The notes: generated by a model from the sequence alone, not told the origin. DNA of 64,000 bases from Rhizoclosmatium globosum (GCA_002104985.1 MCGO01000101.1:1-64000), one strand, 5' to 3'. Shown: positions 20,339-33,590, counted from the stretch's first letter. Numbers and translations are program-made.

Positions 20339-23061
20339 CTAATAATGATGAACGAAAAAGATAAACGAAAAGACGTAGCTCTTAACTACATCAAAAGACG
20401 CAACAGCCTTAACGGTTCCAGAGTTTGGCCAGAGAACCCAAGGAACAGTCAAATTCTTTTTAAGGTAGATTTGATCGTCCAAACCAACACCTGCAATTGA
20501 CTCATTGTCCAAGAGCGCAGTGCTCTTAACACAGCACGAATATGGAACTGGGAGCCAACCATCAACAATAGCCAAACTTTTCTTTGTCCAAAGTGTCCCA
20601 TCTGGTGCCGTACCAATCAATGAATCATCGCTCCAGTTAACAGTGATATCAACGACTTTGCCCGACTGTGGCACAAAAATCCATGGTGCATTCAGCGTTT
20701 TTCTGGTGTACAACTGGTTGTCGAGTCCTACTGCCACAAAAGATCCATCGGAAAATTGATCGACGCTCTTTACTGATCCAGAGTTGGGGACTTGAGTGCA
20801 TCCAACGTTAGCCTCAAGTGTGGGACAGTTCCAAAGAGTAAAATCATCAGCAACAACAACAGCGGAAGCGTCGGTGTAAAATGCTTGCACAACATCAATC
20901 CCGCGAGGTCCAGGAATTGAAATCCATGGATCAGAAGGAGAATCACTTGATTTTCCCCACAAGGAATTATCTGGAGCAATTCCAATCACAACATTCAGAG
21001 TCCAACTTACTGCAGGAGCTACAGAGATAACAGAAGCAGAATTAGGAAGTTTTGCCCAATATCCAGACACAATGAATTCATACACAGCACCATCTGTTCC
21101 TACACCAAGAATAATTCCATCAAACATAACTGAAGCTTTAGTCACGCAGCAAGAGCCAGGAACAAGTAGCCATGGGTCATTCAAAGATGCTCTAGTATAC
21201 AAGTTTTTGTTCAGCCAACACCAACTATAATACCAGTCGACATCACTGAAACGTCTTGCACAAACACACCACCCAAGTTGGGAACTAAAGTCCAAGAACC
21301 CGTAAGACCAACACGCGTGTACAATTGATAATCCGTTCCAACTCCAATCAAAGTCTTTTCGTCCGTAAGAATGTCGATACTTAACACTGAACCCGATCCT
21401 GCAACTTGTGTACAAGAGCTGTGTGTCCAAATCGAAAGCGAAGCAATCGGACAAGTATACAATATCTTGTCAATACCGACAACAACATACGTTCCTAAAG
21501 CGAAAAGAACGTCCAAAACTCTAGCCGATCCACCAATAGACTGCCATGGAGCAGAAAGTGAATCCTTCTTCCAAAGGGTGTTATCTGGTGCAACTCCAAT
21601 TAATTTGTTCCAATAGCTAGGTTCGAAATAGCTCGTCGGATACAAAACACAATAGCCAAGATCTACCCAACTAGATCCATTCCACACGAAATTCTTTGAC
21701 CCAGAAACAACTTGTCGTCCAACTACTGGACTTTCAATAGCAGACATTTTCGTTGGAAAGCAGGCTTGGTACAGTGTCGAGGTACAGCCTCCAAGATCAC
21801 TCCAAACACCGTACGCATCCAGTTGGATATTATGGACCGACGCCCCATTGGTTTTACTGGATACCGTTCCAGCAGGAAGTGGGTGTGAGATGTCAATGCT
21901 TCCGTAACAGCCAGACCATCCATACGAAAAGTATGTAATAGCACTAACATGGTCAACACAGGCCTTGTCGCTGTTGGACCAAAGCTTGTTTACTGGATAT
22001 GTGTTGCCATCAAATCGAGATACTGTAGTTCCACTCCCAATCGCAGATATATCCAACATAACCACAAGTTACCATCGAGTATCAAAGTCGTACCAAGATG
22101 ATGGTTGCCGCAGAAATTGGATAAGAGCCGACCGGATTCGTCACAGCATTGGCAAACTGTTCGGATGCAGATGAATAAATTCCATTTGCATCTCCACATA
22201 CACAGGAGCGCATGATCTGGAATCACACCGTAAACAATAAATTGGACTCCCAAATTCAAGTCGGAAATGTCGACAGCGTTGTGGTAGCTGCACCAGTTAG
22301 CACAAGAGTATACAAGAGTGCCATCACGCACGAAACCGACGGTTGTTCCAACTGCAATGTGGATTGGAAAGTAGGTGGAGGTAGTTGGAACGATGTTTCC
22401 ACTCATCGCCAAGTTGTACAGGTAGCCTTGAATGTCTGCGTCAGAGATGTATCCTTTGGCCTGATTGATTGTTTGAGGAACAGAAATGGCAGGCTTGGTG
22501 GATCCAGTGTTGATTCCATATTGCATAATATCCATCCATGGCGATTGGACAATTGCATTGTAATAAGTTTGGATAGCGGCCTGAGATGCAACGGCTCCAT
22601 AAAAGAGAGGCTGAATAACTGGGTAAGAAAGCAAAGGACCCCCGTAGAAGGTGAGCAAAGGAGTGTCAGACGTTGCTCTGGCCTTCACAGATCCAGAGCC
22701 TGGGTAAAGACCTTGACTTGATGGAGATGAGTAGTTGAACAACACAATTGGAGGGGCGGCAGGGTTGTAAGACTGAAGAACGGAAGCTTTATCTAGATTG
22801 AGTGTGCGGACTGTAAGTGGATGCTCCAGAACACCCAAAAAATCTCAAGCACCCACCAATCCCACTCTCTTCAATCTGTCTCGCACGGTCGAATATAGCA
22901 GAAGGTGAAACGTTGGTTTCATGATCAGATGGAGGGACAAGAACCACAGGAGCGCCTTCAATGATCGCCACTGGCTCAGCACCATTTGATGCTTCGTTGG
23001 AGTGCGATGCTTTCGCCACTGACACAGCGGCAATCGCAAGTGTCGTCAACTGGAAGAGCAT
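20339..23061 (-). pseudogene. Tectonin-repeat secreted protein, copy 2 (several indels)
   Basis: Exon 1 is 23061-22857 and exon 2 starts at 22810. Compared with copy 3 it has a missing C near 21216, a cluster of changes at 22036-22090, a lost base near 22206, a 3-base loss near 22524 and a 2-base loss at the stop near 20388 that extends the frame to 20339. It cannot be translated as written. All these lie in the indel-rich stretch of the window, so the underlying gene may be intact. Confidence 0.8.
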
Positions 23062-23958
23062 TCGTGATATGACGAATCTTTTTTGTTGCTTTCCTTTTTA
23101 AATGCACAAGCCTTATGCAAATGTATGCGGACTTTCAAAAGTGGAGATGGGTGGCCGAATGGTCTCTCACACTCAATTCACATACAGGATGTTATATTTA
23201 ACGAAAGATTTTTATTTGGACTGCAATACCACAATGCCAAAGGAATTCAGGAATATGGCCATTCCATCTATGGCCAAAATTTCGAATTCGAACGCTGGTG
23301 GAGTGATTGACGCAGGTTTGAAGCAGTGCGGTCAATTTGTTGCGGACTGTTAATTGATTCTGCCAAGAAACCCAAAGAAAACCCGTCCTGGAAGCGGAGA
23401 TCCAAGTGGAGATATTGTGCAAAAACTTGTTCGGAGTCTCCGACAGTGGTGAATTCTTCAATAAATTAAATTAATTGTCTGCTTCCTTTGTTCAATAACT
23501 CAAAATCAAGATTCCATCGCATTCAAGAGTACAACATTGAGATGGAATTGTATTGATATAAGGTCAAATGAGCGTCGCTGCGGTGACGGAGTCAATTCTC
23601 AAGGAACATTCAAACATAAGTTGTCGTTACCAGAGAAATACCAGCGCCTTCCATTCATATTGAAGTACTGTTTGTGCCATCAAGACTTCTCAGAAACCTT
23701 AATTTGGTTATAAACCAAATGATATCACTCCGCTCACCAACACAACCAAATTCAAATTCAGTCGTAGGTATTACTTTCGGAGAAGAATAGGCGAGTAACT
23801 CCATTTGAGAACTCAGTGGCGACAAAGAGAATACAGTGATGTTGATGCCAAAAACCAGAATAGAATGTATTTATGAAAGAGAGTCAATGTGAATTATTTG
23901 TATGAAGGACAATATACTTTCTTTCTCTTTTCTCTCTTACTCACAAACCAACAAAGTA
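23062..23958. promoter_or_regulatory. Divergent upstream region, copy 2
   Basis: This is the same sequence as 8893-9789 with small indels. It holds nothing beyond the presumed two promoters. Confidence 0.45.
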
Positions 23959-26238
23959 ATGTCCGAGTCGTCACTGTCACCGCAATCAGCGACCCCGTCC
24001 ACGCCACCGCCTCCAAACATCCGAACAAGAAGAGATCGGCTATGAAGACGCCTCAACCAGCGAAGCGATCCGAGAACTGCGCAGCGACTGGGTCTTTGCG
24101 GCAACGACCCAGTTTCTGACAATGTTCCAGTCGGTCGTGCACTTTCCATTTGACTCGACCGAGGTGCGTTTTAAAAAGAAATAACCCTAACCCTAAGTGG
24201 GTGTGTGTTGGTGTCCTTCCTAACGAGGCAGTACTTCGTAGGCGTTCGAGGAGGCCCTGACCCAGGACACGCCGAACGAACTGCTCACAAACTTGCACGT
24301 GAAACTACTGCGCATCCTCACTTTCAATCGATTCGTAGTGTGTGTACTGCCGACTGCCCTGGCCCTCGCTCCCTGCCCCGTCAAACACTCCCTCTTTATT
24401 AATGATAAACAACTGAATCGGACGCTTTCTGGACTTTGCACTGGCGATGCGGACCCTCTGGATCCCCTCTCTCATTCAACCAGTGTCGTTTGAGTAGTTT
24501 GGACTGGCTCTGTGCGTCTCTGGAACACACCTGCCTCCAAAACTCAACAACAACCAGAAACCAATATCTCCTTCAATACGGGGAGCAAACCTCCTCAGAA
24601 CTATATATAGTATATTGAGAGACATTGATTCATGGACGAGCGAAGAAAAGTCCTCGACACTCTCATTGTCCATTCATAAACCTCAGATCCAACAATCTAC
24701 CCCCATTTCCAAAGCCACAACATCTAACACACTCCCCTTTTAAAGCCCCGAATCATGGCCCCACTGGTTCAGAAAAGAGTGCGAAAAGAAGAACCAAGAC
24801 TGGACACAACTCTTTCCCGAACACCTCTCCTACACCGAACTCACACCACTCCAACGCGTATACATCTTGCGTCGTATCACAGACTGGCAGTTTGATAACC
24901 CGGATCGGTTTCGCTCTTTTGCGAAGGATGATGAGGCGGAGTGTGTGCATTGGCGTGTGGATCCCATTGGAACGATTCTCAGGGATATACTTTATTGGTT
25001 ATTTGATGTACGTGTTATGATTCAGAAATTGATGAGGGAGGAACGAGTGAAGAAAATTGGTGTAGCGTATGATTTCCAGTGAGGTAGAGGCGAGCGTTTC
25101 TATCTAGGGGTTGAGAACCATCTTTCTATAATAACTAATGATAATATCAGACAACAGACTATACCAAGAATTCGATCCATCCACATACGCAACACACCCA
25201 GTCCACAAAAATACCGCTACCATCCCCGTTCCCCCTCCTCCCCGCAACAAACCCCGCATCATGGCGCCTCGTAGCGCACACACCAGAAGCATGGAAACAA
25301 TTCCCAACAAAGTTCGCGCACTCCCGCCACACACTCGACAAATCCCTCTACCAAACCCTCACAACCGGCGTCGGCGCTCGCGTTCTCGAATCCCTGCACG
25401 ACCGCGCCCTCGCCGCCGCTGAAAAAGCACGCGCAGAAGAAGCCGCGAAACTGGCAGAACTCGCACGTATACAAGCGGAAGAATCCGCAACCGCACTTGC
25501 CCGAAAACGCGCCTCCCGCCTCGACATCACCTTAACCGACTCAGAACGAATTGACATGTTGTTACAATCTGGCATCAATCCCTTCGAGGTAACCCCTTTT
25601 CCTCCCCTCCCCTTCTCTTTCTCTCGTTATTCTCTCTTTCTCCTAACTTCCAAACGTACCAGAACGAATACACAGGCCGCGTGACCCGAAACTCCCGTCC
25701 AACGCGCAATTCCTCTTCCACCTCCACATCCTTCGACCCACCCAAAGACGCCGCCCAACTCCGCCAAGAACGTGCGTCCCGTCGGAAACGCGGTGATGAG
25801 TCCCCACCCATCCCCGCCTCTGTCCTCCAAGAGTCTCTTGAAAGCCTTGACGTGGATGTTGAAGGTGACGCGCCGTCCATTGTTGAAGCCGTGCAACGAC
25901 GTGATGAGGAGCGTGATTATGAGGTGGATGAAGGTGATGATAGGGAGGTGGATGAGGAGTTTATGGGTGAGCGTAGGAAACGGGGAAGGAGTGGTGGTGT
26001 GAGTGGTGGTGGTGAGGTGACGCCGGCGAAGAGGCAGAGGAATGATAAGAAGAAGGGAAAGAGTGTGACGAAAGGAAAGAAGAAGTCTGCGGCGGTGGTG
26101 GGAGCGGGGGATGTTGGGGAGTCGTGGCTTTTTAGTTGTAGTTGTGGGAAACGGGCCAAGAATTGGGATGGTATGTATTTCTACTTTGAATGAATGTGGA
26201 AACTTAATGTTGGTACATAGATGGACTTCCCATGATTG
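23959..26238 (+). pseudogene. DDT-domain gene copy 2, cut in the PHD finger by Copia
   Basis: It has the same content and the same truncation point as copy 1 (TGATTG then AAGGG). It carries extra indels, including an added A near 24015 in exon 1, losses near 24970-25010, and losses near 25207-25220, so the frame is broken several times. The downstream exon from 25676, with the acidic/basic linker and CSCGKRAKNWD, is open. Confidence 0.8.
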
Positions 26239-26593
26239 AAGGGAAAATACCCGTCAAAGTCCGAAAATCACAGCTATTCGTAAAAGAAACACTGAGCATC
26301 AATGCTCAATAGTGTTTACAGCGCTCAGCTGTGGAATCTGTTCACAAATCCGAAGTGAAGGTAGAACCTAACTTCTGGTGTGACAAATGAGTAGCATAAA
26401 CCAAACAGTTTATTATCGTAAGAGATAAACTAGGTGAATGTGAATAATGGGAACGTCAGTACATCACAACACAAGAGTAGAGTTGGGTTCCAAAAATAAG
26501 TGAACACCCAACTCAAACCTCAAATTGGTGAAGTATGAAAACAGAAGAATAAATAAAAGAGTAGTATAAGTTCCAGGGGGTTGAAAGCGAAAA

Positions 26594-27067
26594 ATGAGTG
26601 ACTTAAAATTGTCAAAGATGCCAAACACGTCCGACGAGCACGACTCAGACGACGACATGCCGGCCCTTGTCGAAGTCCACTCACAACCAGTAGCTGAACC
26701 GATCACCATGGTACTAATACAGCTCCTACTCGAAAACCCAGACGTGGTGTTGGATATGGTTCAGAGATACCCAGAACAAATCGCGCGAATGAGCTACAGA
26801 ATGTCTATGGGTGATAATGGACGCGAAAACAACATACACCAGGATACGGAAGTACTCACGTTGGACCCGATCACAACCATGGCTAACGCGGCAGATGTGT
26901 TGACACGTCCATATAATGGGCAAGTTGAAGCCAGAAATCAGGCTGGAATTTACAATCTGAGACGCATAGCATATGGTTATACGCAGTCAGGAGCATCCGT
27001 GAAAGAAGCCTTTGAAAAGGCTACAGCGGAAGCCAAGGACACAGGTCTGGCTCCAATTGAAAGATGA
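26594..27067 (+). CDS. Copia ORF1, 157 aa, copy 2
   Basis: This is an open frame between the element's leader and gag. The N-terminal 30 residues are acidic, and the remainder is predicted helical (ITMVLIQLLLENPDVVLDM, ASVKEAFEKATAEAKDTG). It has no known motif. An extra ORF before gag is unusual for Copia elements, and it is kept in both copies. Confidence 0.55.
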   Translation: MSDLKLSKMPNTSDEHDSDDDMPALVEVHSQPVAEPITMVLIQLLLENPDVVLDMVQRYPEQIARMSYRMSMGDNGRENNIHQDTEVLTLDPITTMANAADVLTRPYNGQVEARNQAGIYNLRRIAYGYTQSGASVKEAFEKATAEAKDTGLAPIER

Positions 27068-27190
27068 ATACAAATTAAATAAAAGTAATCTATCTGTATT
27101 AATTTATTCCTTCTCTATCACGTGAATACAAATATGAGGGAAAGGAGGGAAATCTTGTTTTGTGATAATCTCTCACTGACAGACGCGTCC

Positions 27191-30100
27191 ATGTCGTCAA
27201 AGAAGGACAAAACACGCAAGCCCAAGATAGATGCCGACAAGGCTACAATCGCTGGATACGAGTTCCAAAAGATATTGGACTATATGGTCGATCAGGGTTA
27301 TTCTGCCCTTCTGGCGGATACATCGAACAAAACCGAACCTGAAGACCGTGAAGAGGAAGATCTGGGACTGGGGGAGCGACCAGTGTTCGCAATCAAAAGT
27401 TCTGAGGAAGTCGCTTTAATGGTTCCAAGAATCAAAGCGGCTTATCGGAAAGCACACACAACTCACCTCAAAGAACTCAAGGCCTGGATTGAAACAGCCA
27501 ACGCGATCGCCTCGTTTGACACAAAGGCAGAAACAAAATTAAAGCATTACCGTGATTGGAGAAAGATGCAAGACCTTGCCATCGCCCAGTTCAAAGACTT
27601 CCTCAACGAGGGAAAATGGACGCAGATACAAACAGACCCTGAGTTTATTAAGTGTAGAACGCTCTACATGGCGGTACATATCGCGAAACAAAAGTTTGTT
27701 GTTCTGGAAACGGGAGGTAAAGTTAAGCATTTGAACCAACACAAAATACTAAATGCACAAATAGGCCACGCTTTCCATAACTTCCTGAACGAGGTCGAAA
27801 AGACTCAAATCAAGAAGCCAAACCGCGAGTTGACGAAGTATCACTATGACTTCACCGGAACGTGGGGAAAGATTATTAATGACTTGGATGCCCTACTGTC
27901 ACGTGTTGTGGAAACAATCGACGTACCAGAAGAGGACAAGAGAGAAGATGCCGCGTTGATCTATGCCAGAGTTGCTATCTCCTGGTTGATTAGAGAGCTG
28001 CTCCAAATCTACTCGCTCAAGTCATGGCCAGAAGCAAACACACCGTTGGGAATGAAGCTAAACGCGATCCGCGAGAAACTCGAAACAGAGGGCCTCAAGC
28101 AAGCGTATGGATCAAGCGAAAACTTCCTAGAAGCCTACAAGAAAGTCTTGAAAAGTTTCGACACTACAAACGCAGTATCTACTACGGAGGACGTCGACGA
28201 CGATAAAAAGTCAGCCAAAGCAGCAAAAAGAGAAGCTAAACGTGCAAACGCCGCTCTCAGTGCCGCGAAAATGGAACTTCAGACCTTCAAAGACGCAGCA
28301 ACAGCGAAGGGACAACACCAGTACACAACTGGATGTGGTCTATGTAAAAGCAAGACTCTTCCGAAGCATCCTTACGGAAAATGCCCACCAGAGGAACTGG
28401 AAAGAATACTGAAGTCCAAAAGTAGACCAGAACTTCTAAGAATCCAGAAGCGTGCGGCGAAATCTGAGGCAAAGAAGGGAAAGCCCAAGTTCAAAGAAAC
28501 CCGTGCAGCCAATACCAAGAACACCGCCTCAGTGGTGGAAAGTGATGGTGAGGGCGAAATCGAGGATGGTATGGACGAGGAAGACCTTGAGATCAAGCAG
28601 GCGTCGAAAGCTATTAAGAAGACGACTGAAAGCTTGAATACTGTAAGTAGCTAAAGCCCACAAAAAACCCTAATCTCAATACGAATAGAATCTAAAACAT
28701 CATACTTTACCACAAAATAGCTCGTTCTTCGACAACTTGCGGCTGCAAAGAAGTGACAGAGCGAATCTTGTTGGTTTAAGTTTTGATTGTTTTCCGAAAA
28801 GTATTAGTTCAAAAATGAAAGTCTGCGTTGCACATAACGTAAGGCGAGTAAATAAAAAGTTCAAGATGCTGGATTCCGGCGCAACAGTCATAATGAGCAA
28901 CGAGCTTGATTTATTCCTTCCCGGCACACTAAACTACAACATAGACGAGTTAATATACCTGGCTGACGAAAGCACAATTAGCGCTGAAGCCTCGGGTACA
29001 ATCCGTTTGAAGCTCAATGGAATAGTACAAGAAATCACAGACGTGTTATATGTGCCTAAACTCACTGAAACACTCATCTCATTAGGACAAATGCTAAAAG
29101 GAACGGATAATATGATTATGTTCAACGAGGACTTGGTTTATATGTACCACTACAAATCAGATACGATCATTGAAATCGGAAGTCGTATTGACAATCTTTA
29201 CTACATAAATATCTCGGGAAACGGAAGCAAAATTATGCAGAAAACTGAACGAGACATTGTAGCAGCGATTGGAAGGAATAAGAAACCATCGACCCGAGTT
29301 TCGTATCTGGATTGGCATGTGAAATTGGGACATGTGGGAATAGACTTACTTTGTAAGACACTTGAAGCAGCGGGAATATCATATGACTTCTCTAAAGATC
29401 CGACGGACTGTCCAACGTGTCAGTTAGTAAATTTCAGGAAGCTTACGACGAGAGCAGAAGCGCCTCCGGCAAAACGTTTCCTCTGGGTACTTGGAGAAGA
29501 TACATTTCCGTTGAAAGTCGTTGCATGGAATGGAGCGAGTTATTGCGCTTTCATTATTGACATGTATACACGAAAGGCTTGGGTACTGTGGCTGAGAACG
29601 AAGGATGAGTTCACAGAAGAATTTATCGCGTTTCTTGAACAAGTCCAGCACCTGTACAACCAAAAAGTAATGTTCATACAGGGGGACGGGGGAGAATTAC
29701 AAACCAACGCGATGAAGGACTACTGCAACTCCAGGGTTCCTCGCATCAAATTGAGTAAGTTGCCAGCACAAACACAAGCACTTAATGGACTCGCCGAAAG
29801 ATCAATTGGGATCTACCGGGAACGTGCGACGAGTATGCTTGCAACTGCTGGTTTACCCCAACGGTTTTTCAATTTCGCAATGGATTACGCCGTATACCTT
29901 GGAGCATTAATATTAAATAGTGAATCTGGAAAAACCCCGTTTGAAATGGTGGAAAAACGACCACCAAGCTACAAACGACCGCACAATTTCGGATGTTTCA
30001 TAGCCGTCGGTGTTGAAAAGGAAGAACGAAAGGGACGTGTACCTCATGGACATAAGGCCGAACCCGGGTTGTTCTTTGGATACCGAGACGGTCGCGTAAA

Positions 30101-33026
30101 GTTTGCATACCTATTTCGAACCAAAGCAGTTCACGAAGTATTCCACGTCCGATTTATGGATTCTATTTTCCCAGGTCTAACTCTAAATCCGAATCACCTT
30201 AATCCGTTGATAAATCTTAACTTCACGCAAGCGTGGTGGAAAGACGACGAGAGTGGAGATGAAGTGGTAGACGACGAAGAGACAGAAGTTGATGATGGGA
30301 TTCCGTACGGGCATCCAGACCCCGAGGATGATCCATATCATACCTATGTCGACTATGGTGGAATTAGATTCCAAGGAAGAATTGAAAAGGGCTCGAAAGA
30401 TTCAGGTGAATAATTGATCACTATTCAAAACCATGAAAATAACGAACTATATAAATCGCAGATACCGACGCAGGAGCAAGTACCAGTGCGAGAAAGGATG
30501 GTAACACTGAGGAAAATACTGCGAAGGGTGATACACATGCAGATGACTTGGATTCAGATGGTACGACTCAAAAGCGAAAAATGCTGAAGAATGTCCACGT
30601 ACTAATCAATCAAACATCAAATAGAGCATGACGAAAGCGGAGAAGAATCTGAAAGCGGATCAGACTTCGACGACGTGGAGATAGAATCCGAACAAGACGG
30701 AGGCAAGACAATGGATAAAGATAAGAGTTTGAATCGAAAATCCAAAGTCACAGAGAACCCGAACCCGTACAATTTTCGGAAAAGGAAATCTGGTCAAATA
30801 GCCCGTCTCACGTCGACTAAAAAGGCAGCTAAAATAGCGAAGCTGAAAGAAATGAATGAAGAGTTGATGAGTCTAATGGAACTAGCAGGACAAACCGGGT
30901 TATTGGGAAATAGTGGTAAGTGATTGGACCCACTCACCATAATGAACCTCTAACTGTCACATCCAACTCTAGAACCGACGAACAACAAAGACCGTATAAC
31001 CGAAGATCACGCATTCGCAGTGTACAGCGCAAAAGCCCTGAATATTGCTGCCGAAATCTCTGATGCAACTGCTGAGTACTTCGAACTAGTGTCAAAGAAA
31101 CATGAAATCGAAAAGTCTGGAGGGAATCCACACCCAAACCTAGACGTACGCATATCAGAGGCATTGCGACGAGCGGATCAAGTAATGGACGGAAAAATGA
31201 AGAAAATCACAGGAAGTTTCCAGAAACTACGTGTTAACAGCGCACGTCGGGAAAAACTCATTATCGACTGGGAAACCGCCGCTAAGAGTCATATTCCGAC
31301 AGAAGAGATCCATGTTACTGATGCTCCACGTGTACCAAAAAGCGTACGAGAGGCGATGGAAGGCAGATATGCAGCTTACTTCAAAAGAGCGATGCTGGTA
31401 GAAATGGAATCACTGTTAAAACATGAGGTTTGGAAAGTCGAGGATGCACCACCAGAGGGTCGGAAGGTCATAAATTCGAAATGGGTGTTTGACTATAAGA
31501 CCAGTCTGATGGGTCTGATCGAACGTTTTAAAGCGAGATTAGTTGCAGTTGGATCCAGTCAAGTACCGAATCAGGACTATCTGGAGACACACTCGCCTGT
31601 GGTTAAAATCAAGATTATTCGACTACTGTTAGCAATGAGCGCCATGCTGGGAATCAATATCGACCAAATCGACGTCGAAACTGCATTCCTATATGGGACA
31701 TTAACCGAGACAAACTATATGCGAATGCCGCAAGGGTTTGAAGAATACGGACCAGATGGATCGGCGAAAGTCGCAAAACTTATCAAGTCCTTGTACGGCT
31801 TACACCAGGCTGGACGTGAATGGTTTAAAGTGTTGCGTGATTATTTCGTTGGCATTGGGTTCACTCAGTTAAAGTCAGACTCATGCACGTTTATAAAAAT
31901 AGACACAGAGTCGAAACATCTGATAATTGTATTGATATACGTAGACAATATACTTATTGCGAGTTCGAACAAAAAGGCGGTATCCGACCTAAAAGCCGAG
32001 ATCGTGAAGAGATTCAAGATCAAGGATATGGGGGAGGCACAGTGGATTCTAAAAATCCAGATAAAAGACTGTGGTGACGCAATATGGCTTGGACAAATGC
32101 AGTACATTGAATCGATATTACGGGAGTATGAAATCTGGGATCTTGACAGATCAAAATGGAAAGACACTCCGATGACTGTAGGATGGGAGCATGAGCCTTC
32201 AAGTCCACAGCTTTTGGGGGAGAAGGAACAGCAGTTTAGCAGTTTAGTTGCAAAGCTGATTTACTTGTCTACTCATACTCGGCCGGATATCCAATATGCG
32301 ATTAACACACTTGCACAGTATCAGCGAGACTGTCGAGAATGCGATTGGTCAGCAGTAATGCGAATCTTGAGATACTTGAGGTTTACGGTGGATCTTGGTA
32401 TATCATTCTTCAAAAACGGATCAAGCGAACGTGTTATCTATGCGTCCGACACGGATGACTTGACAACAATGAGTCCGATTGCTGTACTTGAAGGAATGAA
32501 GCCTGTCGGATACACTGATGCAAGCCACGCAATGGAAAACGACAGAAAATCGAGATCTGGATATGTGGTGATGGTATTTGGTGCACCAGTAATCTGGTTT
32601 TCCAAAAAGCAAGCCACAGTGGCGTTATCGTCGTGCGAAGCCGAATTGATTGCATTGGTAGAAGGCGTTAAGGAGATCTCATGGATTCGCGACTTCTTAA
32701 AGGAGATCGGGATCAAAATCGAGGAACCAACGACTATGCAACAGGACAATCAGGCTGTTATCGCAATCGCAGTAAACCCTATTCATCATGCGAGGATTAA
32801 ACACATGGAAGTCAAAACACACTACATTCGCGAGAACGTAGATAATGGAACGATACGACTTGTGTATTGCCCAACAGACTTGATGATTGCGGATATCTTG
32901 ACAAAGGCACTACCGAGTAAGCAACACTGGAAACTGGTGGAGTTGCTAGGGATGCGACGGCTCCTGAGACTCGAGAGTGGTCAAGTAGATAAGTCTAACA
33001 TTGTAGTTAGTTATGAGAAAGAATAA
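27191..33026 (+). CDS. Copia gag-pol polyprotein with four introns, about 1870 aa
   Basis: Five exons, 27191-28642, 28689-30405, 30462-30560, 30625-30915 and 30973-33026, keep frame through all joins (5613 nt). Gag ends with a Cys/His knuckle variant (CGLCKSKTLPKHPYGKC). Protease shows MLDSGATV. Integrase has the HHCC region (WHVKLGH, CPTC) and a D,D,E core (GEDTFP/IIDMYTRK, IQGDGGE, NGLAER). RT has the usual motifs (KARLVAVG, IDVETAFLYG, SLYGLHQAGREW), but the catalytic box is YVDN because of G to A at 31947. RNase H carries YTDASHA and SSCEAELIAL, and the end has ADILTKALP. Exons 3-4 encode an acidic then basic linker between integrase and RT. It is probably inactive because of YVDN and the missing 5' LTR. 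Confidence 0.85.
28643..28688 (+). other. Intron 1 of Copia gag-pol (46 nt)
   Basis: Donor GTAAGT and acceptor AATAG. It contains an in-frame TAA when unspliced, and splicing joins phase 0 to phase 0. It lies between gag and protease. Confidence 0.7.
30406..30461 (+). other. Intron 2 of Copia gag-pol (56 nt)
   Basis: Donor GTGAAT and acceptor CGCAG, phase 1. Unspliced reading stops at TAA six bases in. The next exon (99 nt) continues an acidic linker (TDAGASTSARKDG). Confidence 0.7.
30561..30624 (+). other. Intron 3 of Copia gag-pol (64 nt)
   Basis: Donor GTACGA and acceptor AATAG, phase 1. Joining gives SDEHDESGEESESGSD, continuous with the acidic stretch on both sides. Confidence 0.65.
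30916..30972 (+). other. Intron 4 of Copia gag-pol (57 nt)
   Basis: Donor GTAAGT and acceptor CTCTAG, phase 1. It is preceded by a Lys-rich helix and followed directly by the region leading into RT. Confidence 0.75.
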
Positions 33027-33185
33027 AAGTGATGAATTGTTACAGCTTATAGTTATGACAAGTTCCAAAGCAGATGCTTTTGGGTTCGATTCCCTTGCTT
33101 GCACGTCGTGATGGTTCACAAGCATTTGATCACTGCTTATTAAAATTGATACATTATTATGACACACGCTAGTGTCACGGGGGAG

Positions 33186-33590
33186 TGTCAGAGTATCTGG
33201 TAAACCGGGTAAAGCCGACATGGCTTTACACACCGGAGATTAACTCTGTTCGGTGAAACTAACCTGTGAATAATAAAGTACGCATTAGTAAACATTTAGA
33301 CACATTATCCAGTACGTTCCAATAGAGTACGTGGTCACCTACCATGGGAACATGGGAGATGCCGAGCGTACATCATTGGAAGAGAGTGTACCTAGTCGGT
33401 TACAGTAGTAGAGACTGATATTAGAAGTCATCTCAATTTAAAGTACGAAATGGAATATGGGTGTGTTTATTAGTAATGTGTATAAATAGAACGGACCGGG
33501 ACCTGTGTGTCTTGGGGGTTTCAGTATCAATAATAAGATTCTCTACGAAACGTGCCTTACCGCACAGGTAACCACACAGGACCTCTGACA
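33186..33590 (+). repeat. Copia 3' LTR, copy 2 (405 bp)
   Basis: It has the same TGTCAGAG...CTCTGACA ends as copy 1, and TATAAATAG at 33481-33489. One extra base near 33570 explains the length difference. Confidence 0.85.

Larger units (their letters stand above)
26239..33590 (+). mobile_element. Copia LTR retrotransposon, copy 2 (coding frames open, 5' LTR missing)
   Basis: This is the best-preserved copy. The leader joins the DDT gene at 26238/26239 with no 5' LTR. ORF1 (26594-27067) and a spliced gag-pol frame (27191-33026) follow, then a purine tract and the 3' LTR. Element and junction match copy 1 exactly, so both come from one event that was later duplicated. The RT has YVDN instead of YVDD. 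Confidence 0.92.
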
